Positions 26,041-35,979 of a stretch of 64,000 bases of DNA are shown piece by piece. The notes beneath the pieces were generated by a model. That model was not told the DNA's origin and ran no database searches. It saw nothing but the letters and a program-made list of their open reading frames with translations. Positions within the stretch are counted from its first letter, which is position 1; each line of letters starts with the position of its first letter. The translations under genes and the position numbers were made by a program. Source of the DNA: Scalindua sp964344685 (lineage in GTDB: Bacteria; Planctomycetota; Brocadiia; Brocadiales; Scalinduaceae); contig CAYFOK010000007.1 of the NCBI GenBank assembly GCA_964344685.1, positions 1 through 64,000 on the forward strand, given 5' to 3'.

Positions 26041-26619
26041 ATGAATGCCGCAATACTGGCTGGTGGGAAGAGCAGCAGAATGGGTTCTAACAAGGCGTTT
26101 CTTGAATTAAAGGGCAAAACTTTTATTGAACTGCAAATCGAACTGCTCAGAGAAATGTTTGACGAAATATTCATCTCAGTTAAAATTCCATCAGAGTATG
26201 AGTATTTGAATTTACCGATTTTTAAGGATATCTATCCTGACAAAGGGCCATTAGGAGGAATATACACCAGCCTTATTAACTCCAGCAGCTATCACACATT
26301 TATGCTTGCCTGTGATATGCCATTTGTCGAACCGGAGCTGATAACACATCTTAAAGACCTTACAAACCAATATGATGTTGTTATCCCAAAGAGTGAAAAA
26401 GGGCTGGAGCCATTACATGCATTCTATTCCAAAAAATGCATTGAACCAATCAAGAGAGAGCTTGACGGGAATAACCTGCGAATAATCAGTTTCTTTCCGC
26501 ATGTCAATGTAAAGATAGTAGAATTGGGAAGCCTGACATCTTCAAATAATTTTAAACATTCAATTAAGAATCTGAATACCAGGGAAGAATATGAAGCCAT
26601 AACAAAAAAAAATTGTTAA
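26041..26619 (+). CDS. mobA: Molybdenum cofactor guanylyltransferase
   Basis: A 192-residue nucleotidyltransferase. The GTP-binding start AAILAGGKSSRMGSNKA, PDKGPLGGI and LACDMPFV are the MobA motifs. It attaches GMP to molybdopterin to make the bis-MGD cofactor of molybdenum oxidoreductases such as nitrate/nitrite oxidoreductase-type enzymes. Length is typical. It follows the phosphofructokinase by 40 bases. No other molybdenum genes are in view. Confidence 0.9.
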   Translation: MNAAILAGGKSSRMGSNKAFLELKGKTFIELQIELLREMFDEIFISVKIPSEYEYLNLPIFKDIYPDKGPLGGIYTSLINSSSYHTFMLACDMPFVEPELITHLKDLTNQYDVVIPKSEKGLEPLHAFYSKKCIEPIKRELDGNNLRIISFFPHVNVKIVELGSLTSSNNFKHSIKNLNTREEYEAITKKNC

Positions 26620-26720
26620 TATCAAGGTATCTGGTATCAGCCATCCTCTTGTAAAACATGTGAACTGGCCAAAAAAAATAATAATTAGATTGATACCGGT
26701 GGGAATGTTATCAAAATGAG

Positions 26721-27308
26721 TTATTCTTTGCCCTGTCTCTGCTTGAACACCTGAACCAGATCTTTATATGAAGATCCAGTCATGAAACTATTGATTTGTC
26801 TACGGTAGTTACTGGCAAGGCTGACTCCTTCAAAGATTACGTCACAAATTCCCCACTCTCCATTTTTTCTGATCAAACAAAATACTGCGGAGACATTCTC
26901 ATTTGTTCTCTTTAGGAGGCGGACCTTTACTCTGGCAGAATCGTCATCTTGCTCCTCGTTAAGTGAAATAATTCTTTCTCCAAAGCGAGGACCGCTCTTT
27001 CTCATGTAAGCGCCTTTAATGTTATTGGCAAACAATTCTACAAATTCCATTTTTTCCTCGTGGGAACGCTCCTTCCAATATATCCCCATTGCACTCTTAG
27101 CCATCTCTTCAAAATTAAAAGATGGAGAAATTTTTCTCCAGAGCTTTTGCTTGCGCTCCTTCGTGTCTTCTCCATCCTTCAAAGATATATCCTTTAGAAT
27201 AACCTTTTTAACCAGCTCTCCCGGCTCTCCAGCCCAGATAAAAGTAGTTGTAGACAAAAGTAAAATAGCACCAGGCAATAATTCAAAAAATATTCTTCTG
27301 TATTTCAT
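26721..27308 (-). CDS. MlaC/Ttg2D-family periplasmic phospholipid-binding protein
   Basis: A 195-residue protein with an N-terminal signal peptide (hydrophobic to about residue 26). The MlaC-type core reads SPSFNFEEMAKSAMGIYWKE, FVELFANNIKGAYM and later GEWGICDVIFEGVSLASNYR. Family members shuttle phospholipid between the outer and inner membranes. No mlaD/E/F permease genes are beside it, so it is an isolated copy. It is transcribed convergently with mobA. Confidence 0.82.
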   Translation of the reverse strand: MKYRRIFFELLPGAILLLSTTTFIWAGEPGELVKKVILKDISLKDGEDTKERKQKLWRKISPSFNFEEMAKSAMGIYWKERSHEEKMEFVELFANNIKGAYMRKSGPRFGERIISLNEEQDDDSARVKVRLLKRTNENVSAVFCLIRKNGEWGICDVIFEGVSLASNYRRQINSFMTGSSYKDLVQVFKQRQGKE

Positions 27309-27799
27309 ATCTTACAGGATTTCAAAAATACGAGTTACAGGTTTTAACATTTGAAAAAAAGCCACACCCTTCACGGGACAAAAAGCGTCGAGAATTTTAA
27401 TCATTCCCAATGCCCGTACACACACAATCAGCAGAAAGGGAACGGGTAACAATATTAAATTATCTTGCTATATATTAAAATTCGGCGCATTTTACCAATA
27501 TTTTTCTGAAAATCATTAATAGTAGCCGACCTTCTAAACCATTTGTCACACAAGTGCGCCATAACACTTTTGTGCCACGACACACTTTCAAACCAATTTT
27601 TCAGTTGCCTTTTGCACATTGCACTAAATCAAATGGCATAACATTTATTGTAGATTATAGCTGTTCAATAGTTTACGCAAATAGACTGCCATCTGTAACA
27701 CAGAATAAAAAAATTGCCGGCCTATGGTACATGCTTTGTATTATAAACATTCTACTACTTTGTAGTTTTATATAATTATTTCATCTAGAGGAGGTAGAG
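27309..27799. other. Intergenic stretch of 491 bases, no gene seen
   Basis: This AT-rich region lies between two divergent genes and must hold both promoters. A TATAAT-like string occurs near 27770 and AGAGGAGG lies just before the hemerythrin ATG. No convincing -35, hairpin or repeat was found. A sigma54-like string at 27725 is discussed under rejected items. Confidence 0.4.
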
Positions 27800-28201
27800 A
27801 TGGTTGATCTGAAAGATAAATACCGAATGTATTCATTGTTTATTAATGAAGACCAGAAGAAGATTATTGGCTCTGTTGATAAAGCTATTGATGCAAAGCG
27901 ACATCGGAACAATCCTGACGAATTAGAAAAAGTATTGTCTCGTATTAACAAGAATGCTGTCCAGCATTTTTCAACTGAAGAATCCTACATGAAAGTTTTC
28001 AAATACCCTGGATATGAATACCACAAAGAAGAACACCAGGATTTTTCCAAGAAAGCACTTGCTTATCGTAAACGAATTCTGGATAGCGATCCCAAAACCG
28101 CTAATGAAATACTTGAATATCTAAAGAAATGGCTGGAGAAACACTTTCAGGAGGCTGATAAAAAATCTACCGAATACTTCAATAAAATCGGACTAGAATA
28201 A
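27800..28201 (+). CDS. Bacteriohemerythrin-like protein with an altered first iron ligand
   Basis: A 133-residue helical protein with most of the bacteriohemerythrin diiron signature: His56 and Glu60 in QHFSTEE, His75 and His79 in HKEEH, and His115 and Asp120 in WLEKHFQEAD. The first ligand is changed: the usual 'IDxQHKKL' reads INEDQKKI, giving Gln19 in place of His. The usual tryptophan-containing N-terminal stretch before it is also missing. It might bind O2 or NO differently, bind one iron, or act as a sensor. AGAGGAGG is an excellent ribosome binding site. Confidence 0.8.
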   Translation: MVDLKDKYRMYSLFINEDQKKIIGSVDKAIDAKRHRNNPDELEKVLSRINKNAVQHFSTEESYMKVFKYPGYEYHKEEHQDFSKKALAYRKRILDSDPKTANEILEYLKKWLEKHFQEADKKSTEYFNKIGLE

Positions 28202-28241
28202 ATTATTAATTGAGCCCTCCTCTCTCATTTACAGAATAGTG

Positions 28242-28538
28242 TTAAGGCATATACCCTCTTTTAATAAGTTCCTGTCTTACTACACTCAGCTTCTCTTCAA
28301 GTTTTTTTATCTTTTTTGTATCTCTGTTGCTAAAACCGCTTCCAGTACTGCCGGATACACCGGGATAGTTTGATGGGTTTGATTTTGAGGCGGAACGTTT
28401 CGCCATATAAATCTGAAGGTCAATTTGATCATACCTGTCTGCCAGTTCATTGTCAGTCAGCTTTTCCACAGGCTTTAATGCTGTGCAGGCAAAAAGCAAT
28501 ACCGGTATTAAGACCAATAATATGTCCCTTATCTTCAT
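28242..28538 (-). CDS. Small lipoprotein, function unknown
   Basis: A 98-residue protein with a lipoprotein signal ending LLFAC (Cys18). The mature part contains a Ser/Gly-rich linker (SGSTGSGFSN) and a C-terminal amphipathic helix that could form a coiled coil (KKIKKLEEKLSVVRQELIKRG). I do not recognise a family. Convergent with the hemerythrin gene. Confidence 0.65.
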   Translation of the reverse strand: MKIRDILLVLIPVLLFACTALKPVEKLTDNELADRYDQIDLQIYMAKRSASKSNPSNYPGVSGSTGSGFSNRDTKKIKKLEEKLSVVRQELIKRGYMP

Positions 28539-28863
28539 TTTGAAAAATGGTACATTATTGCCCGGATGTTTTCAAGTCGAAATAAGATAGTCTGGCAAAG
28601 CTGCCCGTCTGAAGGCCAAACATGCAACTAAGTATGGAGTAAGCTAAAGTGTGAAGTGACTATTGCTGGAGAAAATGAATACGATATTATTCAGCTGCTT
28701 ATCTGCACCGCAAAAGTGCAGGACAGGCATCAGCCCGACCGGCATAGTCTGGTGGAAGACAGGCCATATGTTCCAGAATTTACGTTTTTCCATCCGAACA
28801 CTTCATCTCGGCAGGACTTGAAAAACAATAAAGTTCAATAATTGTAAAAGAAAATAAGTTATC
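28539..28863. other. Intergenic stretch of about 325 bases
   Basis: One 61-codon open frame (28656-28841) has no ribosome site and no recognisable features, so I do not call it. No hairpin or repeat of note. Confidence 0.4.
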
Positions 28864-29292
28864 TTAATCCAGCCATAACAGCTTTCGCAGAAACGATGTT
28901 TTTCTCGCTTCTGACTTCAGCTCACGTACGGCAAATTCAATTTTCTTTTCCAGATTATCGATTCTGGTGTTAATATCATCTATCTTAGATATTAAATCTT
29001 CTTGTTTGTCTGCAACCATTGCTTCCGTTGCCTTAATTTGAGAAGCCATTTCTGTAAATTTATTCCTTGTTCTCTCTTCTGACTTTTTAATAGATTCGTC
29101 CAGTTCCTTTACAGACAAAACGACTGTGTTTGTAGTTATTTCCACATCTTTGAAATGCTTGATTTCATCGTCTAACCTGTGCAGATCCTTCATTAGTGCA
29201 TCAGGCTTACTCTCGTCTATTTTCTTTTCAAGACTCTTTAACTGACAATCCAGACTCCCTACTAAATCACTACTATCATGTAATAATTCCAT
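28864..29292 (-). CDS. Coiled-coil protein, function unknown
   Basis: A 142-residue, highly charged, almost entirely helical protein with heptad-like patterns (LKSLEKKIDES; ISKIDDINTRIDNLEKKIEFAVRELK). No signal peptide or membrane helix. AAGGAGG lies about 8 bases before the ATG, which supports it being expressed. I do not recognise the family. Confidence 0.6.
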   Translation of the reverse strand: MELLHDSSDLVGSLDCQLKSLEKKIDESKPDALMKDLHRLDDEIKHFKDVEITTNTVVLSVKELDESIKKSEERTRNKFTEMASQIKATEAMVADKQEDLISKIDDINTRIDNLEKKIEFAVRELKSEARKTSFLRKLLWLD

Positions 29293-29607
29293 TCCGAGAA
29301 CCTCCTTGAATAATCGGAAGAAAAAATAAAGCCTTTATTTAATCCTTTGTTTTTGCAATAAATGTGCCATGAATCAGGCTATAACATGAACCGCCTTAAG
29401 CCTTTGTAACAACAAGAGATATGCAATAAATTAACAGGTCAAATACGAATTGTTTTTTTATGTGTGCTTACTTGTATTTGACAATTTGTCTATATTCCTG
29501 ATTGGAACTATTTTTCCACTGGACACAATGTCAAAAAAAGCAATATTACAATACACTGTGAGGGGTATTTGGTATTCTGATCACCCTTCACCCTCACCCT
29601 TTGAGAA
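29293..29607. other. Intergenic stretch with one long-loop inverted repeat
   Basis: GTCAAATAC (29438-29446) and GTATTTGAC (29474-29482) are perfect inverted arms 27 bases apart. They could be paired operator half sites for the coiled-coil gene downstream on the minus strand. No gene is visible. Confidence 0.3.
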
Positions 29608-32600
29608 TTAAAAGCCAAAAACCCTCTTCACCCACATTCCAGCATCATCAATTAACGAATAAATTGTAGGCATGATTATCAGTGTCAAAATTGTAGACGT
29701 TATTAAACCTGAGACCACAACCAGCCCTACCGGCGCCCAGATACTCCCCCTGCCCTCTAACGGACCGAACAGAAAAGGCAAGAACAGTGGAAGCACCATT
29801 GGTAAAAGCCCAAGAATGGTTGTAAAAGTGGTCATCAGGACAGGCCGCATTCTGTCCCTGCCGCCCTTGACAATTGCATCATATTTCTCCATGCCCCCTC
29901 TTCGTAAACGGTTAACATAATCTATAAGAACAATCGCATTATTCACTGCGAGTCCGCATAAAAGCAACAACCCCAGACGGGAAACACTATCAAGAGGTAC
30001 ACCGAAAATATAGAAGGCAACTGCTACACCTGTAAACGCAAATGGTATTGTCAGCAGGATTGTCAGTGGATGAATGTATGATTCAAACAGTGAGGCCATT
30101 ATCAGATATATAAGTAATATGGCCAGGATTAACCCAAATCTGGTTTCAGCTTCCTCACGTTCAAATCTTCTAAATTCCTCTCCAAGATTCCACTCATAAC
30201 CGGCAGGCAGGTTAAAACCGGCCATCTTCGTCAAAATACTATCTCTTATTTTTTTGAGGCCTCCATCTTTATATTGTGCTGTGATTATAACTATTGGCTT
30301 GCGGTCTTTTCTTTCAATAGCCTCAGGCCCTCTCCTTCGTTCAAAATCAACAACTCTCGCCAGTTCCACACTTTTTTGATCACTGCTTTCTGACTCAAGA
30401 TTTTTTAGCTGGTCAAGGCGTTGTCTGTCTTCCTCCTTGAGCTGAAGAACAATGTCAATCTCTTCATCCTCGATCTTAAACTTACTTACCGCCCTGTTTC
30501 CCAGAGAACCTGCAATACCAAAGGCAACCCTTTCAGAAGTCAACCCATACCTTTTTACCTTCTCTCTATCAATCGACACAACTATTTCATCTTTACCCTT
30601 TTCCAGATTTGTTTGAACGTCAGACAAGCTCTCCATAGAAGCCAGTCGATCCTTTATATCACCCGACAGTCTGGTCAATGTATTAATATTTCTCCCTTTA
30701 ATTTCCAGGCTGATCTCCCTGCCACTACCTCCACGACCGTGCCTGAACCTCTTTCTGTATTTAACACCCGGAATTACCGGAAACAAAGACCTCATCTCTT
30801 CCTCCAAATCAGAGACAGGCCTTTTTGCTGCTTCCTGTTTAACAAAATAGACTGCCAGAGAACCCCCGTCTCTCTCAAAATTACTGGAAACAGTTTCTAT
30901 CTCCAATACCTCCTTCCTTTCCTGCAAAATCCCTTCTAACCGCTCAAATAGCAATCTTGTATCGTCTATGCTGTAATTCCTCGGCACATCTACCTGCAAA
31001 TGGGATTCTCTATAAATACCCCGCCTGACAACTTCTGTCTCCAGCTTTCCATACAGATATACTGCTAAAACAACTATCAATATTGTAACCACTACCGTGA
31101 GCCACCTGAACTTTAACGTCAACTTAACAAATCCCGTATAATGGACGGCCAGTCTCTTTATTAGAGAAGACTCAGGTTTCCTGATAGACTTACTATGTTC
31201 TCCCATCGCATTAGTTGGTTCAGGATAGTGTAGAAATCTTGACGCAAACAAAGGTATTAAAGTCAATGACACAAACAACGATGAGACCAATGCTGAGCAT
31301 ATTGATATGCCAAAGTCATGCATAAAGATGCCCATCCTGGACTTTGAAAGAAAAACTAATGGTATAAAAACACATATGGTTGTAGCCGTTGCGGAAATAA
31401 CTGCCACACCGACCTCCTTACTTCCTAAAACAGCAGCCTCCCTTAAGCCCAGTTTCTTCTCCTGCCTGTGCCTGAAGATGTTCTCAAGAACCACAACCGC
31501 AGGATCAACCATCATCCCTATTGCCAACATCAATCCCGTAAGTGAAATAACATTCAGAGTCACCTCAGACCCGGCAAACTTTCTCATCAGAAACATCAGG
31601 CCAAATGTACTTAATACCGAAATCGGAATTGCCGCGGTTATTATCAATGCGCTTCTGACGTTATGCAGAAAGAAGAAAAGTATAATAACAACCAGCACCC
31701 CTCCCAGCAGTCCGGCATTTCTCAGATTTCGCAACCTTTCCAGTATTGCCTGAGACCTGTCACGGTAGACGTGAATCTCCAGCCTGTTCATCCTGGGGTC
31801 CGCCTTAATCCCGTTAACCGTCTTTATAATTTCCCTGGCCACAGCTACCATATTTGCATCAGACGATTTCATTACTCTCACTTTAACAGCATTCCGGCCG
31901 TTGAGTCTCTGGTAACTATTCTTCTCAGAATAGTCATATCTAACATCAGCAACATCAGAAAGCTTTATACCCTTCCTGTTGACCGGTAAAGACGCTACTT
32001 CATTTACATTCTGGAACTCTCCTATTACCCGTACTATATACTTTGCCGATCCCTCTATTAAGTCTCCCGCTGACACATTTATATTATTTGTCTTCAAATA
32101 CCTTCTTAGCAAAAATGTATCAATGTTATGAGATTTAAGCCTATCGAGGTCCAGCTCCACCAGTAACTGTCTCTTTTCAATACCACGAACGTCTACGCTT
32201 GCAACACCATTTATTCTCTGAACCTTTGGTTTAATAATATCTTCAACAATATCGTATAATTCACTGAGCTCACCATGTATAGACACACTGAACTCCACAA
32301 CCGGCAAGTCCCCTGACTTGAATCTAAAGATGCGTATATTATCAACCTCATCCGGAAGATCATTCCTTATCTGCTCTATCTTGTCCCTCACCTCCAGTGT
32401 TGCAATATCCATATCAGTGCCCATTTTAAACTCTAAAGACACCTCTGAATTGATATCTGTTGAGGTTGATTCAATTGTTTCAACATGTTTGACCGTTCCG
32501 AGAGCCTCCTCTACCTGAAGCGTAATTAAATCCTCAACCTCCTGCGGAGAGGACGACTTGTACGGCACATTTACTCTAAGTGAGTGACCTGTAATTTCCG

Positions 32601-32712
32601 GTATGTATAAGAGAGGGATCCTGTATAATGATATCCAGCCAATTACCAGGACACTCAGAATAATCATTAATGTAGTGATCGGACGTTTAACAGCAAATTC
32701 AGGAATATTCAT
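29608..32712 (-). CDS. RND efflux transporter permease (AcrB/HAE1-type)
   Basis: A 1034-residue inner membrane pump with the RND layout: one N-terminal helix, a large periplasmic loop, six helices, a second loop and six more helices. In helix 4 the proton-relay region reads GMMVDPAVVVLENI, keeping one of the two aspartates seen in AcrB; the other is Pro. The helix-10 segment GLAVNNAIVLIDYV is typical. It would export hydrophobic compounds or lipids with a periplasmic adaptor and an outer membrane channel. Neither partner lies next to it, which is unusual. Confidence 0.9.
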   Translation of the reverse strand: MNIPEFAVKRPITTLMIILSVLVIGWISLYRIPLLYIPEITGHSLRVNVPYKSSSPQEVEDLITLQVEEALGTVKHVETIESTSTDINSEVSLEFKMGTDMDIATLEVRDKIEQIRNDLPDEVDNIRIFRFKSGDLPVVEFSVSIHGELSELYDIVEDIIKPKVQRINGVASVDVRGIEKRQLLVELDLDRLKSHNIDTFLLRRYLKTNNINVSAGDLIEGSAKYIVRVIGEFQNVNEVASLPVNRKGIKLSDVADVRYDYSEKNSYQRLNGRNAVKVRVMKSSDANMVAVAREIIKTVNGIKADPRMNRLEIHVYRDRSQAILERLRNLRNAGLLGGVLVVIILFFFLHNVRSALIITAAIPISVLSTFGLMFLMRKFAGSEVTLNVISLTGLMLAIGMMVDPAVVVLENIFRHRQEKKLGLREAAVLGSKEVGVAVISATATTICVFIPLVFLSKSRMGIFMHDFGISICSALVSSLFVSLTLIPLFASRFLHYPEPTNAMGEHSKSIRKPESSLIKRLAVHYTGFVKLTLKFRWLTVVVTILIVVLAVYLYGKLETEVVRRGIYRESHLQVDVPRNYSIDDTRLLFERLEGILQERKEVLEIETVSSNFERDGGSLAVYFVKQEAAKRPVSDLEEEMRSLFPVIPGVKYRKRFRHGRGGSGREISLEIKGRNINTLTRLSGDIKDRLASMESLSDVQTNLEKGKDEIVVSIDREKVKRYGLTSERVAFGIAGSLGNRAVSKFKIEDEEIDIVLQLKEEDRQRLDQLKNLESESSDQKSVELARVVDFERRRGPEAIERKDRKPIVIITAQYKDGGLKKIRDSILTKMAGFNLPAGYEWNLGEEFRRFEREEAETRFGLILAILLIYLIMASLFESYIHPLTILLTIPFAFTGVAVAFYIFGVPLDSVSRLGLLLLCGLAVNNAIVLIDYVNRLRRGGMEKYDAIVKGGRDRMRPVLMTTFTTILGLLPMVLPLFLPFLFGPLEGRGSIWAPVGLVVVSGLITSTILTLIIMPTIYSLIDDAGMWVKRVFGF

Positions 32713-33014
32713 GATAGTTAATTTTGCAATTTTTAACCTGGTCTTCGGTAACGACTATTTCCCACGAAATAACAGGAAAATAATTTTTGTTAGTAGCTTA
32801 ACAAATTCTACATCTTAAAACCTGGGATAGCTACGGGTTTTTTGTTTTATAAATATCTGGATGTAGCAGAGAAAGGCAGTTGTAATTATAATTAAACTGA
32901 ACCTCTAATCTAAACTTTCCCTTGATTTTCAAGATACAATCTATTAAAAGAGGCTTCATATTTATTTATTAAGTTAGTTTTTAATTTGCAAACTGGATTA
33001 AACGGCAAAACCGT
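32713..33014. other. Intergenic stretch between divergent genes, nothing identified
   Basis: About 300 AT-rich bases separating the RND permease from a small membrane protein. No adaptor gene, RNA gene or clear promoter could be supported. Confidence 0.4.
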
Positions 33015-33326
33015 ATGATTAAAGACTCCCGGGAATACACAACCAAGTTAGGTTTGTTGCGTAAAAAACGATGGCGATTCTGGTTTGGTACTCCAATTTG
33101 TTTTGCCATCTTCTGCTTCCTTTTTACAATATGCTTGTATCTGGAAGTCCCACATCTGGAGTTTATATTAGTTGTTCCATATCTTTTATCCTGCGTCTAC
33201 TGCCTGTGGGGTGTCATGAATGGCAGATGCCCGGAATGCGACAGAAGGCTGCCGGCATGGTGGCACTGGACAGTGAAACCCAAATGCCGGGCATGCGGAC
33301 CTTTTTCATTAACGGATAAGAAATAA
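33015..33326 (+). CDS. Small membrane protein with C-terminal zinc-ribbon-like cysteines
   Basis: A 103-residue protein. A basic N-terminus is followed by two hydrophobic helices (about 27-42 and 50-67), then a soluble tail with CPEC and CRAC pairs about 18 residues apart, as in a zinc ribbon. No family recognised. Ribosome binding site is poor, so the start is uncertain. It lies 67 bases before the glycosidase-like gene and may be cotranscribed with it. Confidence 0.55.
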   Translation: MIKDSREYTTKLGLLRKKRWRFWFGTPICFAIFCFLFTICLYLEVPHLEFILVVPYLLSCVYCLWGVMNGRCPECDRRLPAWWHWTVKPKCRACGPFSLTDKK

Positions 33327-33393
33327 GTGCCAGTGGCTATGGTGGTGCAAAATATCTCACACACTAAATGAGACATTAGTTACCTTACAATCT

Positions 33394-35709
33394 ATGAGAA
33401 AAAGTGATCTTGTTGCCCTGTGTCTTTCAGTTATATGCTTTATTGCCATTATTTCTTTTATTTATTATGTAATTCATCAAAGGTCCGGAGAAAAAGTTTT
33501 TCCCGGAGAGTTTCCTAAAACCACTCCGTTATTGATTAAGGACAAAGGAAGCAGGCTGGTTTTAAGCAACGGATATCTGCTTCTTGAGTTTAACAAGTCA
33601 CAGTTCTCGATTGATGTCTTAAAATCCGATTTTTTCGGTAATGGTTATTACGGAGACAACCTGGCCTCAAAAGCATATCCTGGAAAATCAGGACTGTTAT
33701 CGATAGTCTTGTCTGAAACAGTCAATCCAACCCATACTGTTCCATCAACATCAGATTTTGAATACAAAATATTAATACACAATAATGATGTTCTGCAGGT
33801 TGAATTCAAGAACACTATTTCCAGTGATGAGTTTTCAGCAAAGTCCAGCCTTGTTTTAACACTGCCATCGGGAAGCAGGAAGTTGAACATTAAGGCTTCT
33901 GTAGAACCGATTAATTCTCACAATATTAATCTAATAAAATTATGTTTTCATTTTAACCAATGGTTTATGAACGGGTTTTTTGATAAAGGAGTTGTGCAAA
34001 ACGTCTGTTCAGGCAATAAAATGTTCTACACTGAAAACCCACTTAATGTTTTTTATACAATAGACAATAAAAAAGGCTCAGTATCCGTAGTTCCAATTGA
34101 TATTGAAACCGTGCAGGGACATTTGGAGGTCTCCGGTACTGACTCTTTTAAGGTAGGCATCGAATCTGTATTATTTGGATCTTATACTCAAGCGGACAGA
34201 TGGGTCAATTCAGACGAGATGATGCCTGCAGCAAATCATGCTGACCCGGAAAAGACCTACCAGTGTTCATATGATGTCTATGCGAACAATTACCCCTTTC
34301 CGGTTCACGGTATAAACAATTCGGAAAATATGGATTTTGAAGATCTGCGCACTTTTTATTCAGCAATTTACGGCAGTGCTGCCGGAGTTCTGGATACATT
34401 TAATAATACCGGTAGTGCGTATCCGGTCCTGGTTTTTCCTGGTGGACCATACGGTGACATGTATACTTTTTTCGACCCGGATTCAAGATCAACAGTTTCA
34501 ACATTGAGCTTTTCCGGAGACGTATATCTGCAAAATCAGGCTCGTGAAATATTAGAGCTTGCTGAGCGCAATATGAAAAAAGGTCAAATCCCGCACCATT
34601 TTACAGCTGGCAAGCCGGTATATTTATCAATAGCTAAATCAGAACAGCCGGGCCCAAATATATTCTGGGTACTTGCTGCAATAGATTACGCTTCTGCAAC
34701 GGGCGATAATGATTGGCTTAAAGCTCATTACAACAAAATGAAAGAGGCTACAGACTATGTTCTAAAAACATATGATCCTGAAATGCAGCTGGTAAAAGTA
34801 AACGGCCCACTCTTTATTGATGTATTTATTCGCAACAATTTTACTCTTGATACAAATGTAATGCTGCTCAGATTATTACCATTAATGTCCGATATTGCCA
34901 TGTTGTGTAATGATGAAGATGGTGCAGAAAAATATCTTGAATATTCGGAGAACATTAAGAGTGGTATTAATGAACATTTGTGGGACGGAAATGACCATTA
35001 TTTTACTCAAAAGAACAGTGACGGAACAATACGTGATATGGTTGACTATGACGGAAATTATGCAGCTATAGCTTTTGGTGCAGTCACCGATGAAACAATA
35101 ATAAATTCGATATTTCAAAGAGTAGACGGAGGAAAGAATACTCATCCTAATGGTTACGGAACCTGGCCGTCTGAAAAACCCTACGAAGAAGCTGACTGCT
35201 ACGGCGGGAACACAGGCGATTCTGATGTCGCTTTTGCACGTATCTGGTGGCTGGACATGTTTGCAAGATACGTTTTTGGTGACCTGGATAATTTTAACCT
35301 GTATTTCAATAAGATGAGAAAAGATTTAATTGATAATACATGGATGCGAGAAAGATATAACTCTAAGGGCTCTCAGTCAAGAGCTCATTATTATCATGAA
35401 TACCCGGAAATAATTACAATGGTTTTACGTGAAATGGTATACGGTATTAATATTAAACCGGGAAAAGTTACTATAAAACCGTTCGGCAGGGATAAATACT
35501 TCTACAAACTTGGTAATATAGAGGTCTCATACGATCGGACCTGTGTTGAGTTAACTGTCCCGGGTTCTACTGTTCTCGACTATACTATTTATGGTCTGTT
35601 ACCGGATACAGAATACTCTTCTTCAGTTGCAGGGACGGTAATAACCGATAATCACGGAAAAACAACATTTAAGGCCCCTGCCGGAATTAAAATATCAATC
35701 AAAGCATAA
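33394..35709 (+). CDS. Membrane-anchored six-hairpin glycosidase-like protein
   Basis: A 771-residue protein with one N-terminal membrane helix (about 7-27), a beta-rich N-terminal domain and an (alpha/alpha)6-barrel-like catalytic region from about 340 to 690. Aromatic/acidic segments (NIFWVLAAIDYASATGDN; YDGNYAAIAFG; GTWPSEKPYEEADCYGG; HYYHEYPE) resemble GH78/GH95-like six-hairpin glycosidases. A C-terminal beta domain follows. It would cleave a glycan at the outer face of the cytoplasmic membrane; substrate and catalytic residues cannot be assigned with confidence. Confidence 0.7.
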   Translation: MRKSDLVALCLSVICFIAIISFIYYVIHQRSGEKVFPGEFPKTTPLLIKDKGSRLVLSNGYLLLEFNKSQFSIDVLKSDFFGNGYYGDNLASKAYPGKSGLLSIVLSETVNPTHTVPSTSDFEYKILIHNNDVLQVEFKNTISSDEFSAKSSLVLTLPSGSRKLNIKASVEPINSHNINLIKLCFHFNQWFMNGFFDKGVVQNVCSGNKMFYTENPLNVFYTIDNKKGSVSVVPIDIETVQGHLEVSGTDSFKVGIESVLFGSYTQADRWVNSDEMMPAANHADPEKTYQCSYDVYANNYPFPVHGINNSENMDFEDLRTFYSAIYGSAAGVLDTFNNTGSAYPVLVFPGGPYGDMYTFFDPDSRSTVSTLSFSGDVYLQNQAREILELAERNMKKGQIPHHFTAGKPVYLSIAKSEQPGPNIFWVLAAIDYASATGDNDWLKAHYNKMKEATDYVLKTYDPEMQLVKVNGPLFIDVFIRNNFTLDTNVMLLRLLPLMSDIAMLCNDEDGAEKYLEYSENIKSGINEHLWDGNDHYFTQKNSDGTIRDMVDYDGNYAAIAFGAVTDETIINSIFQRVDGGKNTHPNGYGTWPSEKPYEEADCYGGNTGDSDVAFARIWWLDMFARYVFGDLDNFNLYFNKMRKDLIDNTWMRERYNSKGSQSRAHYYHEYPEIITMVLREMVYGINIKPGKVTIKPFGRDKYFYKLGNIEVSYDRTCVELTVPGSTVLDYTIYGLLPDTEYSSSVAGTVITDNHGKTTFKAPAGIKISIKA

Positions 35710-35979
35710 ACTATTCCCATATTTCAGCATGCTCTAATTGCAAAATCTAATTTTTGGTATTATTTTTAGTGATTATCGATCTTATATGAGCGCCCTGGTA
35801 TTGATTATTGGGTGAATATTCCGGTATTTTACCGATAAAGGTACATATTGACCCAGAAAAAAGCTAGACATTCAGAGTCATAAGTTGTACATTCCCATTA
35901 CTTAAAGGTAATATATTTAGGTTTATATGCTGTCCTCAGTCCTGATAAATAAATATTTTTTAGTTTGAGGAGAAAAGCT

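Noticed and set aside
27725..27742. Sigma54-like string TGGTACATGCTTTGTA before the hemerythrin gene
   Set aside because: The -12 element is GT instead of the near-invariant GC, and no activator gene or site is nearby.
28656..28841. 61-codon plus-strand open frame
   Set aside because: No ribosome site and no protein-like features.
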